The notes: generated by a model from the letters alone, not told the origin. Counted from the stretch's first letter, positions 53,609-63,572 are shown. The stretch: 64,000 nt of DNA from Paracoccaceae bacterium (GCA_021775315.1 JAJFIC010000064.1:62001-126000); one strand, 5' to 3'. Program-made: numbers and translations.

Positions 53609-54432
53609 TGGCGTTTTTCACGACCTCTGACGGGCTGCGCCTTGCCTATAGCGATCAGGGCGAAGGCCCGGCGGTTTTGTGCCTTGCCGGGCTGACGCGA
53701 ACGCTTCACGATTTTGACGAAATGGCGGCTGCCTTGTCCGGTATCCGCTTGATCCGCATGGATTATCGCGGTCGCGGGCAATCTGACTATGACCCCGACC
53801 CGATGCATTATTCCGTGCCAATCGAGGCACGTGATGCAGTTGAGCTGTTGGATCATCTTGACCTGCCTAAGGCTGCGGTCGTCGGCACCTCGCGCGGCGG
53901 CATGATCGCGTTGTTCTTGGCGGCGACAGCGCGGCAGCGCCTAACCGGCATCGTCCTGAATGATGTCGGGCCGGTTCTGGATCGCGATGATCTGGGGCGC
54001 ATCGTTGAATATGTCGGCCTGAACCCGTCTTACAAATCTTATGACGAGGCGGCGCAGAAATATCCGGCGATGTGCCTCGGCTTTGCCAATGTATCTGCCG
54101 CGCGGTGGCGGGTTGAGGTGGAGCGTTTGTGGGAACAAAGCGATGCCGGGCTGGTCAACCGTTACGACCCGGCCTTGCGCCGCTCGGTCGAGGCTGTGTT
54201 TAACGGCCCTGAGGTTGATCTGTGGCCATTGTTTGATGCGGCCAACGGGCTGCCGCTGGCACTGTTGCGGGGGCAAAACTCGCTTTTGCTCAGCCGGGAA
54301 ACCGTTGCTGAAATGCAGGCCCGTCGCCCTGATATGCTGTTTGCCGAGGTGCCCGATCGCGCCCATATTCCGTTTCTGGATGAACCGGAAAGTCTGGAAA
54401 TTCTTAATGCATTCATTGGAAAGCTCGCATGA
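53608..54432 (+). CDS. Alpha/beta hydrolase
   Basis: 274 residues. Strand-turn VLCLAGLTRTLHDFDEMAA (oxyanion region), nucleophile elbow VVGTSRGGMIALFLAA (GTSRG) near residue 96, and DRAHIPFLDEPESL near residue 251 with the catalytic His. Substrate unknown; the 3-oxoadipate enol-lactonase and esterase groups have this layout. Translationally coupled to the dehalogenase upstream and to the dehydratase downstream (ATGA overlap). Confidence 0.88.
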   Translation: MAFFTTSDGLRLAYSDQGEGPAVLCLAGLTRTLHDFDEMAAALSGIRLIRMDYRGRGQSDYDPDPMHYSVPIEARDAVELLDHLDLPKAAVVGTSRGGMIALFLAATARQRLTGIVLNDVGPVLDRDDLGRIVEYVGLNPSYKSYDEAAQKYPAMCLGFANVSAARWRVEVERLWEQSDAGLVNRYDPALRRSVEAVFNGPEVDLWPLFDAANGLPLALLRGQNSLLLSRETVAEMQARRPDMLFAEVPDRAHIPFLDEPESLEILNAFIGKLA

Positions 54433-55400
54433 CCGACATCACCATGATCAGGGCCGCCGCTGCACGTGCCAACGGCAAGGTCAGGCGCACGCCGCTTTTA
54501 TCGTCACCGTTTCTGGATGAAATCGCCGGGCGGCGACTGTTTGTCAAAGCCGAATGCCTGCAACATACCGGATCGTTCAAATTTCGCGGTGCATGGTCGG
54601 CCTTGTCTGGGATACCAGCGGCGGCCCGCGCCAATGGCGTGATCGCTTTTTCGTCGGGCAACCATGCCCAAGGTGTGGCCTTGGCTGCGCGGATGCATGG
54701 CGTACCGTCGGTCATCATCATGCCAAGGGATGCACCCGCGCTAAAGATCGAAAACACGCGCGCGCTGGGGGCTGACGTGGTGCTTTATGATCGCGCCACT
54801 GAGGATCGCGACGCAATCGGTGATCGTCTGGCCGCTGAGCGAGGTTTGACGCTGGTCAAGCCGTTTGACGAACCGTTGGTGATCGCAGGGCAAGGCACCA
54901 CCGGCCTTGAGATTGCGGAACAGGCGCGTCAGGAAGGCATTGAAAACGCACAAGTTCTTGTGCCTTGCGGTGGTGGTGGTCTGACCTCGGGCATTGCGCT
55001 GGTGCTGGCGGATCAGGCGTCGGGCATGATGGTGCGACCGTGCGAACCGGTTGGGTTTGACGATGTCATCCGGTCGCTTGAAACCGGCCAGATCGAACGC
55101 AATGCGGCGCTGACAGGCTCAATCTGTGACGCAATCGTCACTCCCTCGCCGGGCGAGATCACGTTTCCGATCATGCGCCGCCTGTGCCAACCGGGTCTGG
55201 CGGTGTCAGATCACGATTGTTTGCGCGCCATGTCGCTGGCCTTTAAGCGGTTGAAAATTGTGGTGGAACCGGGGGCCGCGGTCGCGCTTGCCGCTGTTCT
55301 GTTTCACGGTGACAAGCTGGAACCGGGCGACGTGATCGCCGTGGCATCTGGCGGCAATGTCGATGCAGACATGTTTGAACGCGCCATCAAGATGACCTAA
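54429..55400 (+). CDS. Threonine/serine dehydratase-like PLP enzyme
   Basis: 323-residue fold-type II PLP enzyme without a C-terminal ACT domain, so the catabolic/serine-racemase-like type. QHTGSFKFRGAWSAL near residue 47 holds the PLP Lys, AFSSGNHAQGVALAA is the Asn loop, VPCGGGGLTSGIALVL the phosphate loop, and IAVASGGNVDADMF the C-terminal Ser/Gly loop. Deaminates Thr or Ser, or racemises them; not resolvable by sequence. Last gene of the dehalogenase operon. Confidence 0.9.
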   Translation: MTDITMIRAAAARANGKVRRTPLLSSPFLDEIAGRRLFVKAECLQHTGSFKFRGAWSALSGIPAAARANGVIAFSSGNHAQGVALAARMHGVPSVIIMPRDAPALKIENTRALGADVVLYDRATEDRDAIGDRLAAERGLTLVKPFDEPLVIAGQGTTGLEIAEQARQEGIENAQVLVPCGGGGLTSGIALVLADQASGMMVRPCEPVGFDDVIRSLETGQIERNAALTGSICDAIVTPSPGEITFPIMRRLCQPGLAVSDHDCLRAMSLAFKRLKIVVEPGAAVALAAVLFHGDKLEPGDVIAVASGGNVDADMFERAIKMT

Positions 55401-55472
55401 CTGCAATGCCTCAAAGCATTTTCTGAGTACAGGCAGAACCGTGTCGCTGGTTCTGCCTGATCAGATGTGGTG

Positions 55473-57962
55473 CTAACCATCCACCCGGATACTCGCGTTT
55501 TTCGGGTCATACGGTGAATCCTCGACGATCTCGGCTTCCCAAAGTTCGCCCAGCATCCGCACTTGCAGCTTTTGACCCACCACCGCCAGCGCAGGTGGCA
55601 CATAGCCCATGCCGATGGATTTACCGAAATGCACCGAATAGCCGCCCGAGGTCAGGCGCCCGACTTTGGTGTCACCGTCATAAACCGCCTCGCGGCCCCA
55701 GGGGTCCGCATCTGCCGGGCCGTCAATCAGCATGGTCACACATTTTGACCGCACGCCGGTGGCTTCCATCGCCGCTTTGCCGTGGAACTCTTTGTTCATG
55801 TCGATGAAACGCGGCAGGTCGGCCTCGACAGGGGTCGCGTCGCGGCCAAGCTCGGTGCCAAATGCGCGATAGGATTTTTCCAGCCGCAGCCAGTTCTGCG
55901 CCCGTGCCCCAACCAGTTTCAGGCCGTGCTCTTCACCGGCATCCATCAACAGATCATAAAGGTAATTCTGCATTTCGATCGGGTGATGCAGCTCCCAGCC
56001 CAGCTCGCCGGTATAGGCCACGCGAATGGCGTTGACCGGGCACATACCGAGCTCGATCTTGCGCGCAGTCAACCAAGGGAACCGTTTGTTTGAAAGTACG
56101 GTCGCGGGATCAGCATCCTTGACGATCTTGTTCAGAACGTCGCGGGATTTCGGCCCGGCAATGGCGAAAACGCCCCATTGATTGGTCACATCATGGATTT
56201 CGATATAGCCGAATTCTGCGGCCTTATCTTCGGCAGCCTTGCGCAGGAAATCGGCGTCATATGCTGTCCAAGCCCCGGCGGACACAAGGTAGTAATCGTT
56301 TTCGCCGTTGCGCACGATGGTGTATTCGGTGCGCGTGGTGCCAGCAGCGGTCAGCGCATAGGTCAGGTTGATCCGCCCGATGTTGGGCAATTTGTTGCAG
56401 GTAAACCAGTCCAGAAACGCGGTTGCGCCCGGTCCTTTGACCACGTGTTTGGTAAACGCCGTGGCGTCGATCAGACCCGCGCCCTGCCGGATGGCTTTGG
56501 CCTCGTCCAGCGTGTATTGCCACCAGCCGCCGCGCCGAAACGACCGCGCTGCGTGATCGTCAAACCCAAGCGGTGCGAAATAATTCGGACGCTCCCAGCC
56601 ATTGACGAACCCAAACTGCGCCCCGGCGGCCTTTTGCCGGTCATAAGCAGGCGAAGTCCGCAAAGGCCGGCAAGCGGCGCGTTCTTCATCAGGGTGATGC
56701 AGAACATAGACATGATCGTAGCATTCTTCGTTCTTGCGCGCCGCGTATTCCGTGGTCATCCAGTTGCCGTAACGCTTTGGATCAAGCGACGCCATGTCGA
56801 TCTCGGCCTCGCCCTCGACCATCATCTGCGCCATGTAATACCCGGTGCCACCTGCGGCAGTGATGCCAAAACTGAACCCTTCGGCCAGCCACATGTTGCG
56901 CAAACCCGGCGCCGGTCCAACCAGCGGATTGCCGTCAGGTGTGTAACAGATCGGACCGTTGAAATCATCCTTAAGGCCCGAGGCTTCGCAGGACGGAACC
57001 CGGTGGATCATCGCCATATATTGTTCTTCGATCCGTTCCAGATCAAGTTGGAACAAATCAGCCCGGAAACTGTCGGGCACGCTGTATTCAAACCGCGCTG
57101 GTGCGTTCTTTTCGTAAACGCCCAAAATCCAGCCACCTCGTTCCTCGCGCACATAAGATTGCGCGTCAGCGTCGCGGATGACCGGGTGTTCGGGGTTGTT
57201 TTTACGCCATTCGACCAGCATAGGGTCTTGATCCATCACGATAAACTGGTGTTCAACCGGAATGGCCGGGATTTTAAGACCCAGCATTTTGGCGGTGCGT
57301 TGCGCGTGGTTGCCTGTCGCTGTCACCACATGTTCGGCGTGAATTTCAAACTTTTCCTCACCCGCGATCAGATTGCCGCCCTTTTCCACCATCACTGTGC
57401 CACGAACGATCCATTCGCTGCCGGTCCATGTATAGCTGTCGACCTGCATCTTGCGATAAATCTCGACCCCGCGTTGGCGCGCACCTTTGGCCATCGCCTG
57501 GGTGACATCTGCCGGGTTAATATAGCCGTCGGTGGGATGATAAATCGCGCCCTGCAAATCATCCGTGCGGATCAGTGGCCAGCGTTCTTTGATCTGGGCC
57601 GGGGTCAGTTGTTCAAACGGAATACCAACGGATTCTGCGGTTGTGCCGTACAGCATATATTCATCCATACGCTCGGCCGTCTGTGCCATGCGCAGGTTGC
57701 CGACAACGGAAAATCCGGCGTTAAGGCCGGTTTCCGCCTCAAGCTCTTTATAAAACTTGACCGAATAATCATGAATATGCGTCGTCGCATAGGACATGTT
57801 GAACAACGGCAACAACCCGGCAGCGTGCCATGTTGACCCGCTTGTCAACTCGTCCCGTTCCAAAAGGACAACATCATCCCATCCCGCTTTGGCAAGATGA
57901 TAAGCGATCCCGGCACCAACTGCACCGCCACCAACAACACAGGCTTTTACATGCGTTTTCAT
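55473..57962 (-). CDS. Dimethylglycine/sarcosine dehydrogenase-like FAD-GcvT fusion
   Basis: 829 residues. An N-terminal DAO domain (ACVVGGGAVGAGIAYHLAKAG; GSTWHAAGLLP near residue 43, with the His that binds FAD covalently in this family) is followed by a bridging FAO_M region near 375-430. A GcvT tetrahydrofolate domain covers about 430-720 (YTIVRNGENDYYLVSAG, YTGELGWELHHPIEMQNYLYDLL, LRLEKSYRAFGTELGRDATPVEA), then a GcvT C-terminal barrel. Members demethylate dimethylglycine or sarcosine to feed one-carbon units. The exact substrate is unknown. Single gene; no glycine riboswitch seen upstream. Confidence 0.9.
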   Translation of the reverse strand: MKTHVKACVVGGGAVGAGIAYHLAKAGWDDVVLLERDELTSGSTWHAAGLLPLFNMSYATTHIHDYSVKFYKELEAETGLNAGFSVVGNLRMAQTAERMDEYMLYGTTAESVGIPFEQLTPAQIKERWPLIRTDDLQGAIYHPTDGYINPADVTQAMAKGARQRGVEIYRKMQVDSYTWTGSEWIVRGTVMVEKGGNLIAGEEKFEIHAEHVVTATGNHAQRTAKMLGLKIPAIPVEHQFIVMDQDPMLVEWRKNNPEHPVIRDADAQSYVREERGGWILGVYEKNAPARFEYSVPDSFRADLFQLDLERIEEQYMAMIHRVPSCEASGLKDDFNGPICYTPDGNPLVGPAPGLRNMWLAEGFSFGITAAGGTGYYMAQMMVEGEAEIDMASLDPKRYGNWMTTEYAARKNEECYDHVYVLHHPDEERAACRPLRTSPAYDRQKAAGAQFGFVNGWERPNYFAPLGFDDHAARSFRRGGWWQYTLDEAKAIRQGAGLIDATAFTKHVVKGPGATAFLDWFTCNKLPNIGRINLTYALTAAGTTRTEYTIVRNGENDYYLVSAGAWTAYDADFLRKAAEDKAAEFGYIEIHDVTNQWGVFAIAGPKSRDVLNKIVKDADPATVLSNKRFPWLTARKIELGMCPVNAIRVAYTGELGWELHHPIEMQNYLYDLLMDAGEEHGLKLVGARAQNWLRLEKSYRAFGTELGRDATPVEADLPRFIDMNKEFHGKAAMEATGVRSKCVTMLIDGPADADPWGREAVYDGDTKVGRLTSGGYSVHFGKSIGMGYVPPALAVVGQKLQVRMLGELWEAEIVEDSPYDPKNASIRVDG

Positions 57963-58080
57963 GTCCCTGAACTCCGTAAGGTCTGAATTGCCGATAAATT
58001 GCAGGAAAATCAGAAGAACAAAGAGGAAGAGTCGACCGCACCACGCGCGAAAACGACATAGAGGCGAAATCGCATACAGG

Positions 58081-58116
58081 AACCGCCGGTCAGACGGGCC
58101 GACCGGCGGTTTTTCT
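58081..58116. terminator. Strong hairpin upstream of the dehydrogenase gene
   Basis: AACCGCCGGTC / GACCGGCGGTT, an 11-bp perfect stem with a 9-nt loop and five T on the plus-strand side. It likely ends the EF-hand gene transcript on the minus strand, though the T run favours the plus strand. Confidence 0.6.
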
Positions 58117-58152
58117 TGCCTGATTTTGCGGTTCCGGCTTTGGAACCTTGCC

Positions 58153-58545
58153 TTAAAGTATGTTGAAATCTGCCGCCGTTATGACGCCGTCGTCATCACG
58201 ATCCATCAGATTGACCCAAGCTTCGGATTTATCAATGAACTCCTGCATCGAAACCCGGCCATCGCCGTCCGCGTCGTCAAATTCCATCGCCGCTGAATTC
58301 GTATCATCCTCGTCCGGTGCCACACCGGATTCACTGGTCGAGCCGTCACTGGAATCAAGATAGCCATCCAGATTGGTGTCAAAAGACGAAAACACCGCTG
58401 TCAGTTTTGTGCGGGCTTCCAATTGCGAAACCTCGCCGTCGCTGTTCAGATCCCACTCTGCAAAGAACTCGACAACCGGATCGGCCGCCAGAAGGGGCGT
58501 CGCCGTTGCGATAGCGAATATTGTGGTCAGAAGGGTCTTTTTCAT
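58153..58545 (-). CDS. Secreted EF-hand protein 1
   Basis: 130 residues from the ATG at 58545. Signal peptide MKKTLLTTIFAIATATPLLAADP. Calcium loops of EF-hand type: DLNSDGEVSQLE, DTNLDGYLDSSD, DADGDGRVSMQE and DRDDDGVITAAD. Each has the D-x-D/N-x-D-G pattern, making two pairs. Probably a periplasmic or exported calcium sensor or buffer. Partner of the next EF-hand gene, which shares domain order. Confidence 0.85.
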   Translation of the reverse strand: MKKTLLTTIFAIATATPLLAADPVVEFFAEWDLNSDGEVSQLEARTKLTAVFSSFDTNLDGYLDSSDGSTSESGVAPDEDDTNSAAMEFDDADGDGRVSMQEFIDKSEAWVNLMDRDDDGVITAADFNIL

Positions 58546-58609
58546 TTTGTGGATCCATTTCTTTGGGAATCGTTGCAGTCCCCATTTTTGGTTTGAAATA
58601 TGGCAAATC

Positions 58610-58636
58610 TTTGGCCCGCAATTCACGCGGGCCAAA
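58610..58636. terminator. Hairpin between the EF-hand genes
   Basis: TTTGGCCCGC / GCGGGCCAAA 10-bp perfect stem with a 7-nt loop between the stop of one EF-hand gene and the start of the other. Confidence 0.65.
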
Positions 58637-58664
58637 AACCGCCGATCCCTCTGATTGCTATCAT

Positions 58665-59135
58665 TCAGCCCGCTTTTTTGCGGCCAAAATCATCCGTTGT
58701 CACCACGCCGTCATTGTTGCGGTCAAGCATGGCGATCCACGCATCAGTGCGGGCCAGAAATTCCTCAAGCGAGACTTGGCCGTCGCCATTGGTATCGTTG
58801 AACTCAAAGGTCATGCCCTGTGCCGCGTTGACGCCGTTCTTGCCCTTGCCATAGCCGTTCCCTTTCCCTTGACCTTGGCCTTCGCCATTCGAGGCCTGAT
58901 CGTTGGCGCGGGCTTCGTCGAACACGATGTAGTCGCTGGCGTCCAGAAAGCCGTCATCGCCCTGATCGAACGATGCGAAAACGTCGCTACGACGCTCGCG
59001 GGCCTCGGCCAGTGTGACCTGACCGTCTGTGTCCAAATCCCAGCTTTCGATGAAATGCTGGCCGGGGATGCCTTGCGCGGCAAGTGGTGTCGCCAAAACA
59101 AAAGCGACAGTGGCGGCGAGAATTGTGGTTTTCAT
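58665..59135 (-). CDS. Secreted EF-hand protein 2
   Basis: 156 residues. Signal peptide MKTTILAATVAFVLATPLAAQG. EF loops DLDTDGQVTLAE, DQGDDGFLDASD, DTNGDGQVSLEE and DRNNDGVVTTDD. A low-complexity insert (GEGQGQGKGNGYGKGKNG) separates loops two and three. Likely exported calcium-binding protein; paralogue of the downstream EF-hand gene by tandem duplication. Function unknown. Confidence 0.85.
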   Translation of the reverse strand: MKTTILAATVAFVLATPLAAQGIPGQHFIESWDLDTDGQVTLAEARERRSDVFASFDQGDDGFLDASDYIVFDEARANDQASNGEGQGQGKGNGYGKGKNGVNAAQGMTFEFNDTNGDGQVSLEEFLARTDAWIAMLDRNNDGVVTTDDFGRKKAG

Positions 59136-59345
59136 GGTGTTTTCCTATCGTTGTAATACTTTTATACCTATTAATACGTGCAAGCTTAGAAGTTCCGTCG
59201 CTGCGGGTGCAAATTATTTTCACAACCCCAACAAATCTGCGTGTGCCCGGTCATTCCGCACCCATTGTCAGCACTTCCCGGTTGCACCCTGCCCGTGAAA
59301 CCCCGACATTGGCCCCCACCCCGCAATGACCCCTCCGGAGCGACA

Positions 59346-61370
59346 ATGAACCCTTTTCTTTCAGACTGGACGACAGCCTTTAACCTACCGCCGTTCGATC
59401 AGATCAAAGACAGCGATTTCGCGCCTGCGTTTGACGCCGCGTTCGACCAGTCCCGCGCCGCAATCACGGCCATTGCGGGCGATCCGGCCAAGCCAGATTT
59501 CGCCAATACGGTTGAGGCGTTGGAGCGCTCCGATGCCCTGATGGACAAAGTCGCCGGGGTATTTTTCAACCTGACCGGCGCAAATTCAAATCCCGCACTT
59601 GAGGCATTGCAGCGCGATCTGTCGCCCAAGTTTGCGGAACTACATTCCGAAACCATGATGAACGCCGACCTGTTTGCCCGCGTCGACACGTTGTTCAAAC
59701 AGCGCACAACGCTTGGTCTGACCGATGAACAGAACCGCGTGTTGACGCTATACCACCGCATGTTCCTGCGCGCCGGGGCCGCCCTTAGGGGCGATGACCG
59801 CACCCGGCTGTCCGCTGTCAGCAAACGGTTGGCAATACTCGGCACAGCCTTCACCCAAAACCTACTAGCCGATGAACGCGAATGGTTCATGCTGCTGGGG
59901 GATGACGAACTGGACGGCCTGCCGGATTTCCTGCGCGACGCAGCGGCAGAGGCCGCGAAGGAACGTGGTGAAAAGGGGTATGCGATCACATTGTCACGCT
60001 CACTGATTGTGCCGTTCCTACAATTTTCCACCCGACGAGACTTGCGCGAAAAGGCCTATGTCGCGTGGGGTGCGCGCGGCGAAAACGGCGGGAAGACCGA
60101 CAATCGCAGCATCGTGACCGAAACACTGGCCCTGCGGCAAGAACGAGCGCGGCTGTTGGGGTATGCCAGTTTTGCCGATTTCAAACTGGAACCCGAAATG
60201 GCGAAAACCCCGTCAGCCGTGCGCGATCTGCTGATGGCGGTGTGGCAACCGGCCAAGGCGCAGGCCGACCGGGACGCGGCGGTTCTGACCGGCATGATGC
60301 AAGACGAAGGCGTCAACGGTGATCTGGAACCCTGGGATTGGCGTCACTATGCCGCCAAACGCCGGGTCGCCGAACACGATCTGGACGAGGCTGAACTGAA
60401 ACCTTATTTCCAGCTTGATCGCATGATTGATGCTGCGTTTGATTGTGCGACCCGTCTGTTCGGCGTCACTTTCCGCCCGCTTGATGTGCCGCTTTATCAC
60501 AGCGACGCCCGCGCTTGGGAGGTTCTGAAAAACGGCAAACATCAGGCGGTTTTCGTCGGCGACTATTTCGCCCGCCCATCCAAACGATCCGGCGCGTGGT
60601 GTTCGCGGTTTCGCGGCCAATCCCGGCTGGATGGCGACGTGCGACCGATCACGGTCAATGTCTGCAATTTCGCCAAAGCCCCGGAAGGCCAGCCAAGCCT
60701 GTTAACCTTTGACGACGCCCACACGCTGTTCCATGAATTTGGCCATGCCCTACATTCCATGCTGTCTGACGTCACCTATCAGATGATCGAAGGCACGTCC
60801 GTGGCGCGGGATTTCGTGGAACTGCCCAGCCAGCTGTTTGAACACTGGCTGACCGTGCCGGAAGTGTTGCAAAAATTCGCGACCCATTCGGTCACCGGCA
60901 AAACCATCCCCACAGATCTGCTCGGCCGTTTGCTGGCGGCGCGCAATTTCGATCAGGGGTTTTCAACCGTTGAATACACTGCCAGCGCGCTGGTCGATCT
61001 TGATTTCCACGCAGGCCCTGCCCCCACTGACCCGATGCAGCGACAGGCCGAAATTCTGTCGGGCCTCGGTATGCCAGCCGCCATCCATATGCGCCACGCC
61101 ACCCCGCATTTTGCCCATGTCTTTTCCGGTGACGGATATTCCAGCGGCTATTATTCTTACATGTGGTCCGAGGTCATGGACGCCGACGCCTTTGAAGCCT
61201 TTGAAGAGGCAGGCGATCCGTTCGACAAAGACCTTGCTGCCCGGCTTGAGCGACATATCTATTCAGCCGGAGGGTCGCGCGAGGCCGACGCGCTTTACAC
61301 CGCATTCAGGGGTCGCCTGCCGGGGGTCGAGGCTTTGCTCAGGGGCCGGGGCTTTACCGAATCGGCCTGA
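59346..61370 (+). CDS. M3 family oligopeptidase
   Basis: 674-residue cytoplasmic zinc peptidase. Starts MNPFLSDWTTAFNLPPFDQIKDSDF at 59346 (the frame opens earlier without support). LFHEFGHALHSML near residue 465 is the HExxH zinc site, with the family Glu in GTSVARDFVELPSQLFEHWL about 25 residues later. FSGDGYSSGYYSYMWSEVMDADAF near the C-terminus is the M3 substrate-binding loop. Oligopeptidase A or dipeptidyl carboxypeptidase (PrlC/Dcp) type; which one is not decided by sequence. Single gene. Confidence 0.94.
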   Translation: MNPFLSDWTTAFNLPPFDQIKDSDFAPAFDAAFDQSRAAITAIAGDPAKPDFANTVEALERSDALMDKVAGVFFNLTGANSNPALEALQRDLSPKFAELHSETMMNADLFARVDTLFKQRTTLGLTDEQNRVLTLYHRMFLRAGAALRGDDRTRLSAVSKRLAILGTAFTQNLLADEREWFMLLGDDELDGLPDFLRDAAAEAAKERGEKGYAITLSRSLIVPFLQFSTRRDLREKAYVAWGARGENGGKTDNRSIVTETLALRQERARLLGYASFADFKLEPEMAKTPSAVRDLLMAVWQPAKAQADRDAAVLTGMMQDEGVNGDLEPWDWRHYAAKRRVAEHDLDEAELKPYFQLDRMIDAAFDCATRLFGVTFRPLDVPLYHSDARAWEVLKNGKHQAVFVGDYFARPSKRSGAWCSRFRGQSRLDGDVRPITVNVCNFAKAPEGQPSLLTFDDAHTLFHEFGHALHSMLSDVTYQMIEGTSVARDFVELPSQLFEHWLTVPEVLQKFATHSVTGKTIPTDLLGRLLAARNFDQGFSTVEYTASALVDLDFHAGPAPTDPMQRQAEILSGLGMPAAIHMRHATPHFAHVFSGDGYSSGYYSYMWSEVMDADAFEAFEEAGDPFDKDLAARLERHIYSAGGSREADALYTAFRGRLPGVEALLRGRGFTESA

Positions 61371-61654
61371 ATGTCGCGCCCTGCTGTTTCCAATACAGCA
61401 ACAATTCAGGCCCTCACACCTCATTAAATCATTGTATTTACAATAACTTATCTATGAACCCAGCCAATTGTGGCAAAACTAAGACAGGCGAACCCGATAA
61501 CCGGGCAAATACGCCCCATATGGCCTTGCCGCTTTCGTAAGCGACGGATCAGCACCTAGCATCAAACAGTGGAACAGGACGCAGACGGCCAACTAGGCCA
61601 TGCGAACTCTTGCTCCATCGCCGTGTTGAAACCCTAGCTGATGGAGCCCGCAAA

Positions 61655-63451
61655 ATGGCGACCGCGTCTTTTAGATACCGTTTGGCCCTTGTGGCCAGCC
61701 CGGTTATCGCGACGCTTTTAGCGCATCCGCTGTCAGCCGACGATTTCGTCGTTTCAACGTCAACCACGGCCACCAATGGCGGGGCTGTTATCAATGGCAC
61801 AGACACGCTGACCATCAACACCGGGGCAACAATCGACCACACCGGTCAGGCGGTTGGGCCAGCGGTCAGCACCACAGGCGGCGGTAACGACGTCGTCAAC
61901 AACGGCACAATCATCGGCGACGGCACCTCTGACGCACGCGGCGTTGTCTTGAACGAAGCGTCTTCTTCTTTCACCAACACCGGAACGGTCCGCACCACAG
62001 CCAATAACGGTCATACAGTCGAGGCACTTTCAAATGGTGCCACCATAACAAATTCCGGCACGTTCAGCACAATCGGTGACAACGCACACGCGCTCTACTT
62101 TAGTGGCCAATCAGCGGGCGAGGGGACCAATAGCGGCACCATCATCGCAACCGGGGCCGGGTCTGACGCGGTGCATTTTAACGGCTCGAACGCGACCTAC
62201 ACATCAAGTGGCGCAACCATTTCCCGTCAAGGCGCGGCCATCTATTTCGGCGGTGCAGAAAACGGTCTGACCCTGAATGCCCCGGCCTATGTCGAGGGTA
62301 CGATTATTCTGGGCGGCTCGACCGGGGTGGCGATCAACACCGGGCGCAGTCATTCGTTCCAATGGACATTCGGCGGCGCGCAATGGTTTTCCATGAACAT
62401 ATCGGGTTCTGTGCCTTACGTCATATCCGGCACCACCGTGGCGTCGATTGATCCAACCGGGTTTGATGCAGCCCCAACCGGGATGCTGGAAACCTCAACC
62501 CAGGTGTTTGGCGCGATTGGCGACCGTGCGGCGCATTTGTTGCCAAAATTGAATATCGGTCCAAGTGTTTCAACAAAACTCGGCACGCCCATTATGGAAC
62601 CACCCGTGACCAAGGCCAGATCGTTTCGTCGTTGGGCAACGGTTCTGGGCAGCGCTGGCTGGCACGCGCCATCCGGCGTCAAACTCGGCTATCAGACCGC
62701 GCAAGCTGGCGTCGTGGCAGGCCTTGACTGGGCGACCGACCGGGATCGTGTGTTTGGCCTGATGGCTGGCGGCGCTCTGGGCCGCTTTGCCGCCAATGCG
62801 ACCTTCATGCAATCCTATCGCATCCAGTCCAACACCGGCTTCATTGGGCTTTATGGCGCGCGCCGATTTGGCAAGGCCGTGTTTGATTACAGTTTGATGG
62901 GCGGATTGCAGACCCATAACAGCCAACGCGCCGTCAACAACAACCTGCTGCCCGGCGGCATTGACACCGGCATCGCCACTTATGGCAGCACCTTTATCGC
63001 ACCACAAATGTCGCTTGGCCGGGCCTTTGCCCTTGGCAGCGACCTGACCCTGACAACCAGTGCAACGCTGGGCTACATGGCGGGGTTCGTTGATGGATAT
63101 ACCGAAACGGGCGTCGCCACGACAGCCACCTTTGCCAGCCGCCGCTTTGGCATCGGCACAGGTTCGGCGAAACTGGATCTGGCCAAAAGCTTTGGCGCAA
63201 CGACCGTATCGGGGCAAATCGGGCTGATTGCCCAAAACGGATTTGGTGGTGAAACCCTTGCCGGGACTTTGCTGGGGCAAAACTGGGCCTACACCACCGC
63301 GTCCGGGGCAAGTCTTGCCGGGCATATGGCCGTAGAACTTAAACGCCAGTTCACGTCGGGCATGTTTGGAAAATTAGGGGCCGAGGCAAATATCGGCTCA
63401 ACCGGATTTGCCAACCTAAAAGGATCCGCGAGCCTCAGACTAGAGTTCTGA
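61655..63451 (+). CDS. Autotransporter (type V secretion) with short repeat passenger
   Basis: 598 residues from the ATG at 61655. Signal peptide (YRLALVASPVIATLLAHPLSADD). The passenger, about 40-260, is built of roughly 25-residue repeats beginning NNGTI, TNTGTV, TNSGTF, TNSGTI and TSSGAT, as in beta-helical autotransporters. A junction region follows (VFGAIGDRAAHLL), then a beta-barrel domain from about 345 (FRRWATVLGSAGWHAPSG) that ends in LRLEF with terminal Phe. Surface-exposed product, adhesin or other role unknown. Leader region upstream is about 280 bases and structured. Confidence 0.87.
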   Translation: MATASFRYRLALVASPVIATLLAHPLSADDFVVSTSTTATNGGAVINGTDTLTINTGATIDHTGQAVGPAVSTTGGGNDVVNNGTIIGDGTSDARGVVLNEASSSFTNTGTVRTTANNGHTVEALSNGATITNSGTFSTIGDNAHALYFSGQSAGEGTNSGTIIATGAGSDAVHFNGSNATYTSSGATISRQGAAIYFGGAENGLTLNAPAYVEGTIILGGSTGVAINTGRSHSFQWTFGGAQWFSMNISGSVPYVISGTTVASIDPTGFDAAPTGMLETSTQVFGAIGDRAAHLLPKLNIGPSVSTKLGTPIMEPPVTKARSFRRWATVLGSAGWHAPSGVKLGYQTAQAGVVAGLDWATDRDRVFGLMAGGALGRFAANATFMQSYRIQSNTGFIGLYGARRFGKAVFDYSLMGGLQTHNSQRAVNNNLLPGGIDTGIATYGSTFIAPQMSLGRAFALGSDLTLTTSATLGYMAGFVDGYTETGVATTATFASRRFGIGTGSAKLDLAKSFGATTVSGQIGLIAQNGFGGETLAGTLLGQNWAYTTASGASLAGHMAVELKRQFTSGMFGKLGAEANIGSTGFANLKGSASLRLEF

Positions 63452-63572
63452 AGGCCGCGTGGTGGGGGCGGGGGCCGGGATGGCGCGCTGTGTCTGGGAC
63501 AGACAGCGTACTTCCCGGTCCTTCCCCGTCATCGTCAATGTTACCGTATATCCCGGTGCGATCTGTGCCTAA

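Noticed and set aside
56178-57836. 552-codon plus-strand frame opposite the dehydrogenase gene
   Set aside because: Antisense shadow of a well-supported DAO-GcvT gene. The translation is rich in Arg/His/Cys and lacks any family motif.
57963-58150. Glycine riboswitch upstream of the GcvT-fusion gene
   Set aside because: No tandem aptamer signatures; the only structure is a terminator-like hairpin.
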